Assembly: GCA_907165275.2 (NCBI GenBank) | Contig: OU015655.1 | Location: 3,856,501 to 3,920,500, forward strand | Direction of reading: 5' to 3' | DNA: 64,000 bases | From: Zygaena filipendulae | Taxonomy: Eukaryota > Arthropoda > Insecta > Lepidoptera > Zygaenidae | Made by a program: the position numbers and the translations under genes | The notes under the pieces: model-generated | What the model was told of the DNA's origin: nothing | Databases searched by the model: none | Seen by the model: only the letters and a program-made list of their open reading frames with translations | In this document: one piece after another, positions 1 to 12,390 of the stretch | Position numbering within the stretch: position 1 is the stretch's first letter | How the letters are laid out: each line of letters begins with the position of its first letter

Positions 1-67
1 GGATGTCGGGAGAAAAAGTTGCTACATAAATACTATTCACGCGGGAGAAACCGCGGGGCACAGCTAG
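1..67 (+). mobile_element. Lep1-type Helitron, 3' end (cut by window edge)
   Basis: A hairpin-like CGCGGGAGAAACCGCG is followed by GGGCACAGCTAG|T, the 3' end of the Helitron family seen throughout the window. Confidence 0.75.
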
Positions 68-83
68 TACATAATATGTATAT

Positions 84-354
84 AAAAATGAATCCCTATT
101 TCCCTTGGTCACCCGGCATGCATGACGTGTAAACGGCTGGACCAATTTCGCTAATTCTTTTTTGTTGTGTTTCTTATTGTAAGAAGAAGGTTCTTATGAA
201 AGAAGTTTGGAGTACCTGCGGAAATCCCGAAACTTACGCGGCTGAATCTCCGAAACGGTTGGACCGATTTTGACGGGACGGGTAAATTAGGCTACTTTTG
301 AGTTCCTGCGGTAATTCCGAAACTCACGCGGGTGAAACTACGAGGCACAGCGAG
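84..354 (+). mobile_element. Degenerate Lep1-type Helitron copy
   Basis: The copy contains AACGGCTGGACCAATTTCGC, TCCTGCGG-type body sequence and a decayed 3' hairpin ACGCGGGTGAAACTACGAGG ending CGAGT instead of CTAGT. The same body recurs at 6497-6632 (inverted) and 32056-32209. Confidence 0.6.
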
Positions 355-2747
355 TATTATGCGAGCGAGTAATATGCTATTCGCTATTAATGCAGTAAAT
401 AGGAAAAGTTTGTGTGTTTATTTGTAAAAAATGATAAACCATTTCGAAAAATTATTTTACTGATACTAAGCTACAGTACCTAGTACCTACCTATCTGAGT
501 GAGCATAGGTACTTTTAATATAATATCGAATCCGTTTGATATACAGTAATGAGTAGTTTAAGTTTTGGCAAAGGAGGTACAATTGGGATTTTCCATCCCG
601 ATATATAGATTCCGAGGGAAGGTTTTGTATGTAAAAATCTTCTAACATGTCATGTTGTATATTTTATTTCTTACCGGTATATATAATCCATTCAGAAATC
701 ATGATAAAAATGAAAATTCATAGGCTCATGATCTAAAATTTTAGCGACCGTAAGGTTGTGATAATTCCATTGGCACTAACCTGTTGTACCTATAATATGT
801 ACCTAAATAGTAGTTTCCCAAGCTTCACCTACGTTTTATTTCACGAGGTTCCCTCGGGAACACCGGTATATGTATGCCTACATTATATGACGTGTTTGTG
901 ACTGACATGTCTGAATAAGTATGTATTTTAATGCCCCATTTTACAAAATGAAGTCGGCATTTTAATCCACCAAACAATAACATTATTATGTACCGCGTAA
1001 AAAAATCACCTAAAAGAAAAACTTGATATCTTTTACGTATACTTATTAGTTGCAAAGAACCTAGTCGTATTTGTTTGTAGGTTTAAGCACAACGTGTGAG
1101 CCTAGTTTTTATGTATAGATTTTTATGAAACATTTATCGAGATTTCGCACAAAAAATAGATATTTACTGAATAAATTGCATGGTACCTATATTTATTTAG
1201 AAACTGTATGACACCACAATGCTGGTTTTTTAGGCTTACGAAATAAAAATATTGACAGTCAGTATTCTCAGTAGGTTAATACCTAGGTATAGGTATGTAT
1301 GTATGTTACGTGCTAAGTCTAGACTTTACACTAACGTAACATAAATTTTAAGGGCTACGTACCTGCCACCTTGAACCGTAAGTACGTACCTACGTACGTG
1401 CCTATAAGTAAATATATAATTGACTTCATTTTGACAAATGCGTTGGTAGGTACCCAACGATATGAACATTTCGATTTGGTTAAAAAAAAATAATACTAAT
1501 TAAAACTGGACTTCGAGGAAAACGTCATGTGGATCCAATGATCCAGCCAAGGCAAATCGTAAATTATTATTGGTGCATGGATCGGCTGCGGCGGTAAATA
1601 TAAATATTCCTAATTATAATTTTCATGGGAACGGCGCGGGTGTCGCACGAAATCCCGCTGTTTGGCGACACTCCAGATTTATATTTAAACATTATTCGTA
1701 TGAGCGACATTTTAGTTTTGTAACATTTTTGAACGTGACAGCGGTGACTGAATTTACTAGCAACTTCTAACTGATCTTTTTAAACCAACCATATACCTAC
1801 CTACCAATTCCTTTGCGATTACGAATAACGAAATAAGGTGTTAATCTTTGCAAGTTCCTTCGCCTCATCCACATTCATACGTACCTATATAACTTTGCCT
1901 ACGTGCTCGTACCGTCAGTTCTTATCGCTCTTGATATTGTTCTTGCTAAGGATGTGTTCAACCAAGCGTGGAGCCAAGGGCAATGTGTGCTAACGTCGTC
2001 GCGTCCACCCCTTGACTCACAATCGTATCAATATTTTGAATAATTTTCAAATTTAGAAAATGTTTTATGAATATCACCAAGATATAAATTATGTCATTAT
2101 ATAAATTACATGGATAATGAACTTCAATTTTATAAGTTTATAGTGTTTCTTGGTGGGTGAAATGACACAAAATTTCGGTCCACCTACTTTCCGCCCTTTA
2201 ATATTATTCCTAGATCCGCACCTGCTCGAATCCACTTTAAAAAGAAAGTTCATAATAAAATATCCATAAAAAATAAAGAACTTTAAAACTTTATACCAAT
2301 TACCAGCTGATTTTATACGTAAACGTTTCTCATCAATATTCATAAAACGTTTAACAGAGTTAAAAATCGATATGCGCTGTCTATCGCAAAGGCGTTCAGC
2401 ATGGCGATTTTATTTGTTCTCATTGCGTTTTAACCGAGGAAAAAGTGGAACGGAATTAGAGAAATTGTCACTGAAGAGAAAATCCAATAAGTTACTCTTA
2501 AGCCATGTACCTACATAAATGTTGCGGAGAAATAACGGTTTCTGGAAATTGGTGGGCTTACTAAGAATTTGACTGAACTATGGAAAACGAAACTCACGGG
2601 GAACTAAGTCTATATTTATTGGTTGGTATTAAGGGGTAGTATACCCGTGTCGTAATTTATCTATTAGTCAAATAAACAGTAGTTGGAAGGTTTCGATATC
2701 TACAGTGGTTTTGTGAAAGAGAGGATTACACTTTTGTGTAGGTACCG
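355..2747. other. AT-rich noncoding stretch
   Basis: I see no exon with coherent coding potential here. The short open frames contain no recognisable motif. Short TAGGTACCTA-type motifs are scattered through it, as across the whole window. Confidence 0.5.
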
Positions 2748-2840
2748 TTTTTTTACGTCATAGGGGGCAAACGGGCAAGTGGTACACCTGATGGTAAGTG
2801 ATTACCGCCGCCCATGGACATCTGTAACACCAGATTCTTC
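2748..2840 (+). repeat. Interspersed repeat fragment (LINE-like)
   Basis: The segment GGTACACCTGATGGTAAGTG followed by ATTACCGCCGCCCATGGACA is a sequence I recognise as a common dispersed repeat of lepidopteran genomes. Family assignment is uncertain. Confidence 0.5.
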
Positions 2841-3829
2841 TTCTTCTGATTCAACTGCAGGTCGCACGGATTCTACTATATATTTTCATGAGCTCAGCAG
2901 AGAAACTTTTTAAATCACAAAAATAAGATCAGTCCAGGGGAAAAGTGCAGGTAGTCAAGTTGCAAATCTGTATTTAAATAGTAAATAAATATTTATGTGT
3001 ATGAACGCTTGTCCCTTATTCACTTCTTTAATATAAATGGATATAGTTTACTCGCACCGGGAAATGTTTTGACAAAATTTTATAAACACTTAATTGCCGT
3101 TCTTGCTATAGGAAAGCTGCGTATTTAACTTTTTATTTTGAACTAGCTAGTGCCCCCGTGTGAATTTCGCGCCTCCCTTCAGGACCCCCTTAACCTTCCG
3201 TAAGTAGTCCTGTAAATGTACAGTTCTTTTTTGTTTTGTAAATATCTTTATCGACATAAAACGGCAGCATTACAGTCCAGTGTAATTATAATAATCCTGG
3301 CTATAATAATTCTATTTACATAGTTTATTAGGCCCAAGAAGCCTTTACAAAACTTTTGTCCATGAAATAAAGACGGAGGAACTTTATAATATAATAAAAT
3401 TGATCACTTACAGGTTGAAAAACAATGACATCTTTGTGGAGATTTCATTTTTTTACAGGATTAGTTGTTGCTTAGTAGCAACTTATATAAATGTAGTAAA
3501 AACTGCATTGGAAACCCTTCGCGTCGTTTCAAAGAACTAATGGATACATAGACTAGGATAGTTGTCTGTTTTATAGTATTTTACTACGACGGTGGCGTTT
3601 TTTTGTATGCTTACTTATTTTTTGCTTGGTACCTAACTATAAAAGACGCTGTAAACAACTCTAGTTCGTCATCTATTTACAAATGGAGTTTCTACGTCTT
3701 CAATAAGCAATTTCATAAAGGAGAAGAAATAAATAAATTTAAATAAATTTACTATTATTATCACCATTCAGATCTTAACCAAATTTGAATGGGATTAAAC
3801 AGAAGGTTTACAAGCTAATAATAGCTTAC

Positions 3830-3890
3830 TGTGGGATCAAGCAGATCTGTGTGTTGTGATGTGGATTATTATAAAAAAAAAAAAAAAAAA
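3830..3890 (+). repeat. SINE 3' tail
   Basis: GGATCAAGCAGATCTGTGTG and TTGTGATGTGGATTATTAT are followed by an A tract. The inverse of the same tail is present at 35905-35965 and 59205-59240, where it belongs to a tRNA-derived SINE. Confidence 0.6.
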
Positions 3891-4136
3891 GGTTTTTTAA
3901 ATAGCAGTTTACATAAAATAACTAGATCGAATACAGCCGATTTTAGAACTTACTAATTTTTTGAAATCAGTTAAAAAGTTCTTTAAACTGCACAGCCAAC
4001 TGACGCAATCTCTCCGGGCCAACGTTTCGTTGGTAGGAACCCAAAGTTCAGTGAACCCCTTTCTATCTAACCGCTTACATTTTGTAGCTTCATTGTTACG
4101 AAATAATTGTATTTTACAACATACTTTGGACACTTA

Positions 4137-4375
4137 CGGCCGCAGTCAGAGTCGACCTTAATGATTACTTAGTTAAGTATACATTTTTAAAACAAAACTG
4201 CCGCAATCAGAGACGTTCAGTAAATTAATGTTAATTGGCATTTAATGAGATGTAACTTAATTTTAGTTAAATGCCAACTAACATTAATTTATTAAACTTG
4301 TCTGATTGCGGCAGTTTTGTTTTAAAAATCTATACTTAACTATAAAAACATTACAGTCGAGTCTGAGTGCGGCGG
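4137..4375. mobile_element. Foldback MITE with TTA target duplication
   Basis: Nearly the whole 239 bp is a palindrome. The ends are CGGCCGCAGTCAGAGTCGA and the inverse of CCGCCGCACTCAGACTCGA. Inner arms containing AAAACAAAACTGCCGCAATC and ATTAATGTTA-TTGGCATTTA pair closely. TTA flanks both sides (4134-4136 and 4376-4378), consistent with a PIF/Harbinger-type insertion. A short piece of a related end lies near 39351. Confidence 0.8.
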
Positions 4376-5208
4376 TTAACAATTTATAATTTGAAACGCT
4401 ATCGTTGTACTTTTGGTACTTATTGGTTCAATAGCTGAAGAGAGATGTATAGAGCCATAATATGACAACAGATATTTGATGAATTTTATAATCAGATCGA
4501 TAAATACTTTATAGAAAGTGAAGATTGACTGCAAAATACCAATGATAATTATATACCTATTTTAGCAATCGTACCTAGTGTTTTGTTTGGTTGTATAGGT
4601 AGCTGGATCGATGTCTTGGGTACCATACCAACCGTATGCAACTTACTCTACGGTTATTTTCGAATTCAAATTACAGTTGTTAATAAACTTTCTAGAGAAA
4701 GATGAGAAACAATGGCCAAAAACGTGGCGTGACTGGCTGGGCTCGCCTCTGGTGGGTTGAGGCAGCGCGTTGAGCACTTCTCTATCGAAATATCATTTGA
4801 ACTGGGTCACTCTAGAGCAATGACTCCGACAAATTTCGGCGCAAGCGATGCGGTGGAGTATCGTTACGCCACAACGTAGCACGGCGGCACGATAACCAAG
4901 TCTGGATTTCATGTATTAGTTAATATCATACAATTATTTTTTAAAAGAACCTCTGTTTTCTTAGTACCTATCTATCTACGTATGTTTGTATGTGGGTGAT
5001 TGTTTCGATAACTATGCAATAGGTAGGTACGGGGTGGAAACATGCTCAGATGCATATTTCGTCAATTTTAAAGATATAATAAAACTTTTAAATAATACTT
5101 ATCGAATTTGCATCGCCTAATGCTTAAAATTAATACCATTATCTTTTTTATTCATTCTTTATTAATAAAAAATGAGGCATGTCCCGTACAAATATAGTAA
5201 AATATAAT

Positions 5209-5536
5209 GGGCATGTTGACTAATTTTTTTTAGTCCGTCTTTTAGATTAATAAAAAATATTGGACACGTATTTTTTTCTTTTTTTACGTAATCAAAAAAT
5301 AACGGCGATACATTGAGTTGAAATTTCGCGTGACGTCACTATTCGGACAGTTTTATGGCGGTTTTATCGGTTAGTGACGTCACGACCCCCTCACCCTAAA
5401 CTTTTAATGCGCTTTATCTCTGTATATTTTAATTTATTTGAACAAGCAAAAAATATGTGCCTATTGTTTTATTATTTTCTAACTGACGCGTGACGGACTA
5501 ATTAGAATTTTGATTTTCAAAAGTAGTCAACATCCC
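5209..5536 (+). mobile_element. MITE with GGGCATGTTGACTA ends and paired CRE sites, copy 1
   Basis: The element starts GGGCATGTTGACTAA and ends AGTAGTCAACATCCC. It contains two perfect TGACGTCA sites at 5331-5338 and 5375-5382. The other copies lie in inverse orientation at 39436-39758 and 43871-44159, inside the kinase gene. Confidence 0.8.
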
Positions 5537-6078
5537 TATTTAGAGATTGTTTTACTTTGGGTGGCAAAAGTGATTTATGAGATTTTATCTTATTTAAGAT
5601 TTAATTATTGGTAATAGATGAGCTCTTACCTACTCTCCGGAAATTGCGGGAACACTCTTGAAAGCAAGTTTTAATCAGCAAACCTTCATAACGTTGAATT
5701 CCTTGTTTATCCGTGGACGAACTGCTTGGCACTAGGTATATCTTAATTATTGTTAGTGCCATGGTTAAAAAGAACAACTTCAGTTAGCTTACTCAGCGAG
5801 TTTTAGCGCGCTCTCATAACCCCGACTGGCTAAACCTTCTGCAAATGTAATACCCGTTTCAAAAGGAAGTGCTGTCTTTTCGCAATAATTTTGCTCTCAT
5901 AAAATTTCAAACTACTCGCGAATGCTTTAACGATCCTTCGAGTTTGTAAGACGATATGAATTTATATAGGTACGTACCTATAGTGTATGTATGAGAAGCA
6001 TCTGATATATATAAGTTTTAAGTTTTTATTTTACATATAGATATTGAACACTATATTGAATACTATAATATATATAGG

Positions 6079-6438
6079 TACAACGTGTTAATGAATTAAC
6101 TGAAAACCTGATACACCCCATTTAAAAAAAGACAATAATATGATTAAAATATATTTTATGTCGAAAAAATGTATACTTTAAAAGTTATCCAACATTAGTT
6201 TGGAGGTGATCTATCTACGAAATTCCAAGCGCTACGCCCGCGCCTACCGGTTCGAATTTTTTAGCTGCGGGCGGCGTACGCGCCAAATATTGTAATTTGT
6301 TTTATAAATAATTTAGACATGGGCTGATAAAAATGAAAAAAAATTTAACCTATATATTAAAACATAGTGCGATCGATTTGCTAGTTGATTCTGAGCAAAC
6401 TACTTTCTAGTTTTCAGTTAATTCATTAACACGTTGTA
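6079..6438. repeat. Perfect 29 bp inverted repeat bounding 360 bp
   Basis: TACAACGTGTTAATGAATTA plus ACTGAAAAC at 6079-6107 is exactly inverted at 6410-6438. The interior holds GC-rich blocks (CGCCCGCGCC, GCGGGCGGCG) in otherwise AT-rich DNA. The pair are probably the ends of a nonautonomous DNA transposon. Confidence 0.65.
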
Positions 6439-6496
6439 TATTATATACATAGGTATATAATAGGTAATATAGGTATATTATATATAAGTATATCCT

Positions 6497-6632
6497 ACGG
6501 GAATTCCAGACTTTTTTTATCCTTCTTCTTCTTACAATAACAAACACAACCAAAAAAGAATTAGCGAAATTGCTCCGGCCGTTCACGCGTGATGCCGTGA
6601 CCAAGGGAAATAGGGATTCATTTTTATATAAA
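6497..6632 (-). mobile_element. Lep1-type Helitron fragment
   Basis: Inverse copy of the body at 84-220, sharing AAAAAAGAATTAGCGAAATT and GACCAAGGGAAATAGGGATT. Confidence 0.55.
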
Positions 6633-6861
6633 TGACTCATATATAAATAATAATAATAATTCTTTAATTCGGATTTGAAGATGCTTGAACTTTGAACTTT
6701 GAATTAAATAATTCGATATTTCAAGATAAACTTCCCGGATATTAAATGATACATAATATAATTATAGTACCTATTCACTCTTAAGAAATAATATTTTCAA
6801 TTTGTCAAAATTCATTGATACCTCAATACTCGTAAACAAGTTTCTAAATCATCTATCATTA

Positions 6862-7060
6862 CTACATCTCCTTCTTCTTTATAAATAAAAATGAATGTTT
6901 GCATGTCTGTTCTCTATGCGTTTCGAAACCATTGGTCCGATTGTGATGAAACTTTGGCGGGTTGTTCTGCCTGCGTCTGCAAGGGTTCCCAGGTAGGTAA
7001 TCCTGATATAAAGAGATCCTGCGGGACTTTCTAAGCTCACGCGGGTGAATTATATAAGTA
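6862..7060 (+). mobile_element. Lep1-type Helitron fragment, second body type
   Basis: The fragment shares AAACCATTGGTCCGATT, ACTTTGGCGG and GCCTGCGTCTGCAA with 24247-24480. It ends near ACGCGGGTGAAT without the CTAG terminus. Confidence 0.55.
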
Positions 7061-7394
7061 CTCATAAGTACATTATAAAAAAAGTTGCAAAATTGATTAT
7101 ATTCGAACCATTGTAGGTATAATATGTACATACTCAGTATTGTTTCGCGAAGTTTACTAAGTGGTTTTAACATTACTACAGTCACTCATTGATATCATTC
7201 GTATTTAATACTTAGATGACTTAATTTTATATGGAAGAACAAGTTTTCTAGCAATAAAAGTGATTTTATTCCTCGTATATTGTGGAATTCTCCGAAAATC
7301 TATGTAGCAAATAACACGCCAGCGGTTTCAATAATAAATTACAAATTTCGAGTATTGCTTGCATTGTAGGACAAAATAATTAGTAACACTTAAT

Positions 7395-7600
7395 AGGTAG
7401 GTACCTACTTTTTCCGCGGTTTCACACGCATTGATTTCGGAGATCCCGAGGGAAATCTTTGGTAAAACGTACCCAATGTCCTTTTCTGTACCCCTAACAA
7501 CGTGTATATGAAAAAAATTATGACAATTAATTTAATAGTTAATGCGTGAAAGTGTAACAAACAAACTCACATCCACGTTTATAATACGCCCCCTTGGAAC
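7395..7600 (-). mobile_element. Decayed Lep1-type Helitron
   Basis: CCGCGGTTTCACACGCATTG, then GTACCCCTAACAACGTGTAT and GCGTGAAAGTGTAACAAAC give the usual inverse order of the family. The CTAG end is lost. Confidence 0.55.
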
Positions 7601-8655
7601 AGCTATAGCATAGTATTATATTATCTGTGGCTATAGTATTGTCATATAGGTGTATATAGTTACAACAAAAAACAATATTATGTAGGTATCTATACGTACG
7701 TCTTTTACTAGCTGTCTGACTCATTGTGGATTTCTTTAGTCAGGGTTGTGCTATGTGACAATGTTCAAACAATTAGGTATTATTATTATTGAATCAGAGA
7801 AAATATCAACTTGCCAGCGAATAGGTAAGAAATCATCAAATACCTACCTACATCGTTCGCCTCATGAAAAGTGTTTCAGTAGTACCTATAAACGAGTGGC
7901 AGTACATGGTAAACATGGCTTGGCCTTATTTGATGTTCAGACGTTCATAGAGTTAAACCGTCGTAAAGTTTACGACTTCGCACTCTGAAGACAGTGACTG
8001 ACATAGCAAGCACCCACTTATAAGCTGCATTGGTTTTGAACAGAATCATTTGCCTCCACATTGTATAATTGTCAACTTCGTTTAGGTATATAATGTGTAA
8101 AGTGACTCTCACTAGCATATCTAAATATGAAACTATAGGTATTCATTTTCTCCAATTTTCATAGAAAGTGTATTTTTTTTTCTATCAAAGAAGTTACAAT
8201 CGGCAATTTTCCGTATGCGCGAGACAAAAGGAGACTGCAATTAATAATTTACTGGCCCGAAAACAAGAGTGGAATGAAAATTCTGGCCATGGAAATAAAT
8301 AAATTGAGAGTTCGTGGAATCTTTAGTCATTACTTCCAATTGCTTCCAGTAACGGGGAACAGCTATTAGTAATTTATGAAACCCGCATAATGAATATATT
8401 CTGGCTGGTTTGAGAACGAAAGTGCACAAACTAGCTTATTTAACACAAATATTGGAAATGAGTCACTCGAGTGATGCAAATATCCAGATAATTAATTAGT
8501 TTTATTGATGAACTTCCACGCAATTCAGAAAAATAATTAAGATGATTTATTTACCTACTTAAAAGGCTTGAATTGAATTGCATGATCTCGTTAACTTAAA
8601 ACAACAAAAAATGCCCACAATTTTGCTTGATTCAGCATTTGAATGTTATAATAAT
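7601..8655. other. Noncoding stretch
   Basis: I find no supported gene or clear repeat here. An open frame at 7746-7988 on the plus strand has no recognisable motif and is not called. Confidence 0.4.
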
Positions 8656-8840
8656 AATCCTTACTCGAATGTGAAAGTGAGTTTGTTTGTTTTTTACGTT
8701 TTCACGGCTTATCCACTCAACCGATTTTAACGAAACTTTGTATATTAGATACGTTGTATCAGGAGTACAAAGAAAGACGTAGCGACCGCGGCCAAATTGA
8801 TGTCCCAATACCTCAAGCACCGTTACACGAAAGAAGCAAC
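8656..8840 (+). mobile_element. 5' part of a Lep1-type Helitron
   Basis: TCCTTACTCGAATGTGAAAG, then TTTTCACGGCTTATCCACTC and AACCGATTTTAACGAAACTT match the 5' half of the family. The 3' hairpin is absent. Confidence 0.55.
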
Positions 8841-10309
8841 TAAACGTTACGTGTCATGTCATTAGAAATCGGTCCGATGGTTGTGTTACGACATAATCGT
8901 TGCAAACGCCAGCCAACTTGTTAGAAAGGTCGGTTGATTGTATTTTTTCGTCAGTGCCTATGGAGTGAAAGTCGAATGTTGGCAGTGAACGGGCCTTTTT
9001 GGTGTTACCAAATCACATGGTTTAGAAATCAGGGGCCCGCTGAGGAGTGTCAGTTAGTAACATCCAGTTGCCTACTCGGTATCGTTACAAAAAAAAAAAC
9101 TAAAAGTCTTTCGGATATGGATCTTTTTTTAGAATAATTTAATGGTATACGTATTTTAAAACTGCACTCCACTAAAAGTGTTGGTATATTTCATAGTGTA
9201 CCTATGCCTCGAAGCAGAGTTGCAACTACGGGTGTTGCAAGTTTGCAAGAATAAGTGAAATTCTCTTGACGAATTCAAAATTTTATAATCCACCGCGCAA
9301 TACTCTTAGTCTGGTGGAAACTTTTAACATATTTTGTGTATGCAAGTACACTGTGCCACATATTATGTGCGGGGTTAAATAAACAAGTACCTATCTGTAT
9401 TTGAAAATGGTTCCGTACACTATTTGCTTGGACGATATCGTAACTTTTATACGACACAAACTTATAGATTAATATAGAGGTTTGTTTTGTAAAACGTTAA
9501 AAAATGGACAATGGTATAGCTGTTGGGAGGATGAAGGTCTACCTACGTTAATTTTTGTTTGAATGTTTACTGTCGTGCACGTCTTGTCCTGGGGCTTAAT
9601 ATAAAAATCCCAAACACAAATTAGTTAGGTACTACATTTAAATCTAAGGTGTGTGTCTAAGGTGTGTAAACTGTAAACTTTAAGAAGCTATATCAACATG
9701 ATAAATAAACAAACTCACCCAAGAACTGATATTTTAGGTATTATTTAGGTTGCAGGCAATTTACTTATAGAGGTAGGTACTTACTAGACATAAAAAGTGA
9801 GTAATACGAAGTTCATGATTAATATTATGGGAAACTACGTATTTATTTTCAATAACATATTTTTCCGTCATTCGTTATAACTGTTTGGTTCATATTAATT
9901 TTAACACAGGGGAGCAACTTAAAGCCCAAACAGGCCACAATGACTAATGACACGCAAGAATTTCGCTGATCGCCCGTCCTATTTTTACTTATTAGATCAA
10001 TCCTTTCGTCTCCCTCCAACACGTTTCACCTCCAAATGCTATTCGGTTCCAGACAGGGCCGAACTTGTTGGACAGGTTTCTAAAAATAGCTGAAACGGGC
10101 AATTTTTTAAGAACCGCAGTTCTAAGTTCAACATACGGGTCTAACTTTGTGGACTACGCCAGATGTAGTGAGAAGTTCGGGAATGATACTGCCTTCAATA
10201 ACAGTTAAAATAATAGAAGTTGGAGGAAGTTTTATTTTACCTATTAGAAAAAAAACTATTGAGAAAATCATATCAGAAAACTGCATGAATTTTAGTTTTA
10301 TTTACATTA
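8841..10309. other. Noncoding stretch
   Basis: AT-rich sequence without an exon or repeat that I can support. Confidence 0.4.
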
Positions 10310-10528
10310 CTAGTTGTGCCCCGCGGTTTCACCCGCGTTAAAATCAGAGTTCCCGCGGGAATTCCGGGATAAAAAGTACTCTATGTGTTAATCTGATGTA
10401 TAAGCTATATTATTGTAAAGTTTTATTTAAATCCATTCAGTAGTTTTTGCGTGAAAGAGTAACAAACATCCATCTATTCATCCATCTATACATACTTACA
10501 AACTTTCGCGTTTATAATATTAGTAGGA
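10310..10528 (-). mobile_element. Complete Lep1-type Helitron
   Basis: The element reads inversely from CTAG (10310-10313) through CCCCGCGGTTTCACCCGCG and CCGCGGGAATTCCGGGATAA to ATAATATTAGTAGGA (5' TC). Total 219 bp, ends intact. Confidence 0.8.
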
Positions 10529-10635
10529 TAAGTACGTGGTAGCAATTTTCTATATTTTTCATACATCAATCTAATTATTATCTACGTCCTGACGTACCTA
10601 TACCTTGACTTACACCGGAAGTGAAGTATAGCACA

Positions 10636-10690
10636 CTAGCTGTTCACCATGGTTTCACCCGCGTTGATTTTGGAGTTCCCGACAAATACT
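10636..10690 (-). mobile_element. Truncated Helitron 3' end
   Basis: CTAGCTGTTCACCATGGTTT, then CACCCGCGTTGATTTTGGAG; the rest is missing. Confidence 0.6.
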
Positions 10691-10966
10691 CTAGTAAAGT
10701 AATAAATAATCAAAGTACCTATAGGAAGGTGTTAATATCTTAAAAGTAACCCTTTATTGGGTTAGATTGAACGCCGCAATAAAACTAATTACATGCAGCT
10801 AAATACAAAGGGAACTGTGAACGGTATGTAATGACCACTCGTAATGAGCTTCAAAGCTGTTTAAGTTTGAAATACATAGTTTGAAGCTGATAACTTCCAT
10901 AAGACTTAACAGTAAAATGTATAAAGCTACCTAAACACAATAAATAGGGGGGAAAGCATAGATATA

Positions 10967-11141
10967 CAGGATGTCCCGTAAATCGACGTCAAGCTAGAAC
11001 CAGGTGGATAGGCTATGTCATAACAGCTGTTAACAGAAAAATATAAAAATCTTTGCTATGCCTAATTAAAAAAAAGGACAGTCATTAAAAACTGTCGAAA
11101 GCAATAATTTTGAAAACTTCATTGGCTTACGGGACACGCTG
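10967..11141. mobile_element. MITE with CAGGATGTCCCGTAA ends
   Basis: The left end CAGGATGTCCCGTAA and the inverse of the right end CAGCGTGTCCCGTAAG form terminal inverted repeats around 175 bp. TA flanks each side, as in Tc1/mariner-type insertions. Confidence 0.7.
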
Positions 11142-12181
11142 TATAATATACATGAGTAGAGCGATATTTCATTCAAAATTCCGTTCTAAATTGAAACACA
11201 AAAAGACTCTTTTTTCGTACGAACTAATACTGGCTAATTCACTATGACGTGTGAATGTCCATAATTAACAGAGGAAGGTATACTTACTGCCAATCGTTCT
11301 ATTAAGTTCAAATCAAGAAGGGTAACCATGCACTGTGTACAACACTCAAATTCATATTGAAAGCAATTTCTTCAGTTGCTCTATCTTTGTAAAAAAGGTA
11401 TCTGAATCATTACATTATCTGTGATATAATAATGTGAATCATACTCTACTCATACTCTACTACAGCTTTTTAGCTGGTTCGTATTTTGTGATAATATGAA
11501 TTATGATGTGAATTGGAGTAGAATAATATTATTATGATCCAGTTAGTATAGTGTTTTAAGCTTTGGCTCTGTGCTCAAACGGCATCAAACCAAGTGGTTT
11601 TTTAATCGATCTCGAGAAAAATATCCGTAAATATTGTGCAGAAAACTAATATCTGTGCCACGATACACCTTATTTAGATGACAATCCTGCATTACACATA
11701 CGTGCAGCCTCTCACAGTCGATCAATCGTAGTCTAACAATATTCAGGTAGATCCCCAGCAGTTCAAGTTTGAGCTCCCCTGCACTAGATTATATTATTAT
11801 CTAAAACAGACGACGCTTATGAGATCAAAGGAGGGATAAATTTTATGTAGAGTGACTATGAAACTGCCTTTATGTAACTATATTTGACCAAGTTTGAGTG
11901 GATTTATTAGAAGAGGTCGTCTGAGGACGTATTTCAATATGTTAATAAGTTAGAAGACCTCTTGAAAAGGGTTCTTAAAATACATAGAAAAATGTATGCG
12001 AAGATTGTGAATGTGGACTAGGTGAGGTGTCTATAGTCTCTTCCTTAATACCTACTTAATACGATTTTTAACTAGTAACTACGGGGGATGGGTACCTAGA
12101 TCTCTTTTCTGTGTAGGTACCTAATTTTTTACAACAATCTATTGTCTTAAACTTTAATTACTTATTGTGTCATCATATAAA
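11142..12181. other. Noncoding stretch
   Basis: I see no gene, RNA gene or clear repeat here. Confidence 0.4.
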
Positions 12182-12390
12182 TCCCTACTAATATTATAAA
12201 TGCAATAGTAACTCTATTTTACTGTCTGTCTGTTATACGCTTTCACGCCTTAACGGCTCAACCGATCATCATGAAATTTAGCATACACATTTTCAGGGAT
12301 ACAGAGAAGGACATACTATAGTACTCTTTGTCCCGTAATTCTCGCGGGAACTCTGAAATTAGCGCGGGTGAAACCGCGGGGAACAGCTTG
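12182..12390 (+). mobile_element. Complete Lep1-type Helitron with altered 3' end
   Basis: TCCCTACTAATATTATAAAT begins the element and CGCGGGTGAAACCGCG followed by GGGAACAGCTTG ends it, with CTTG in place of CTAG. An internal phrase CCGATCATCATGAAATTTAG is typical of the family. Confidence 0.78.

Noticed and set aside
9771..9785. TAGGTAGGTAC runs as telomeric TTAGG repeats
   Set aside because: The units are not TTAGG and are not in tandem. They are dispersed across the whole window.
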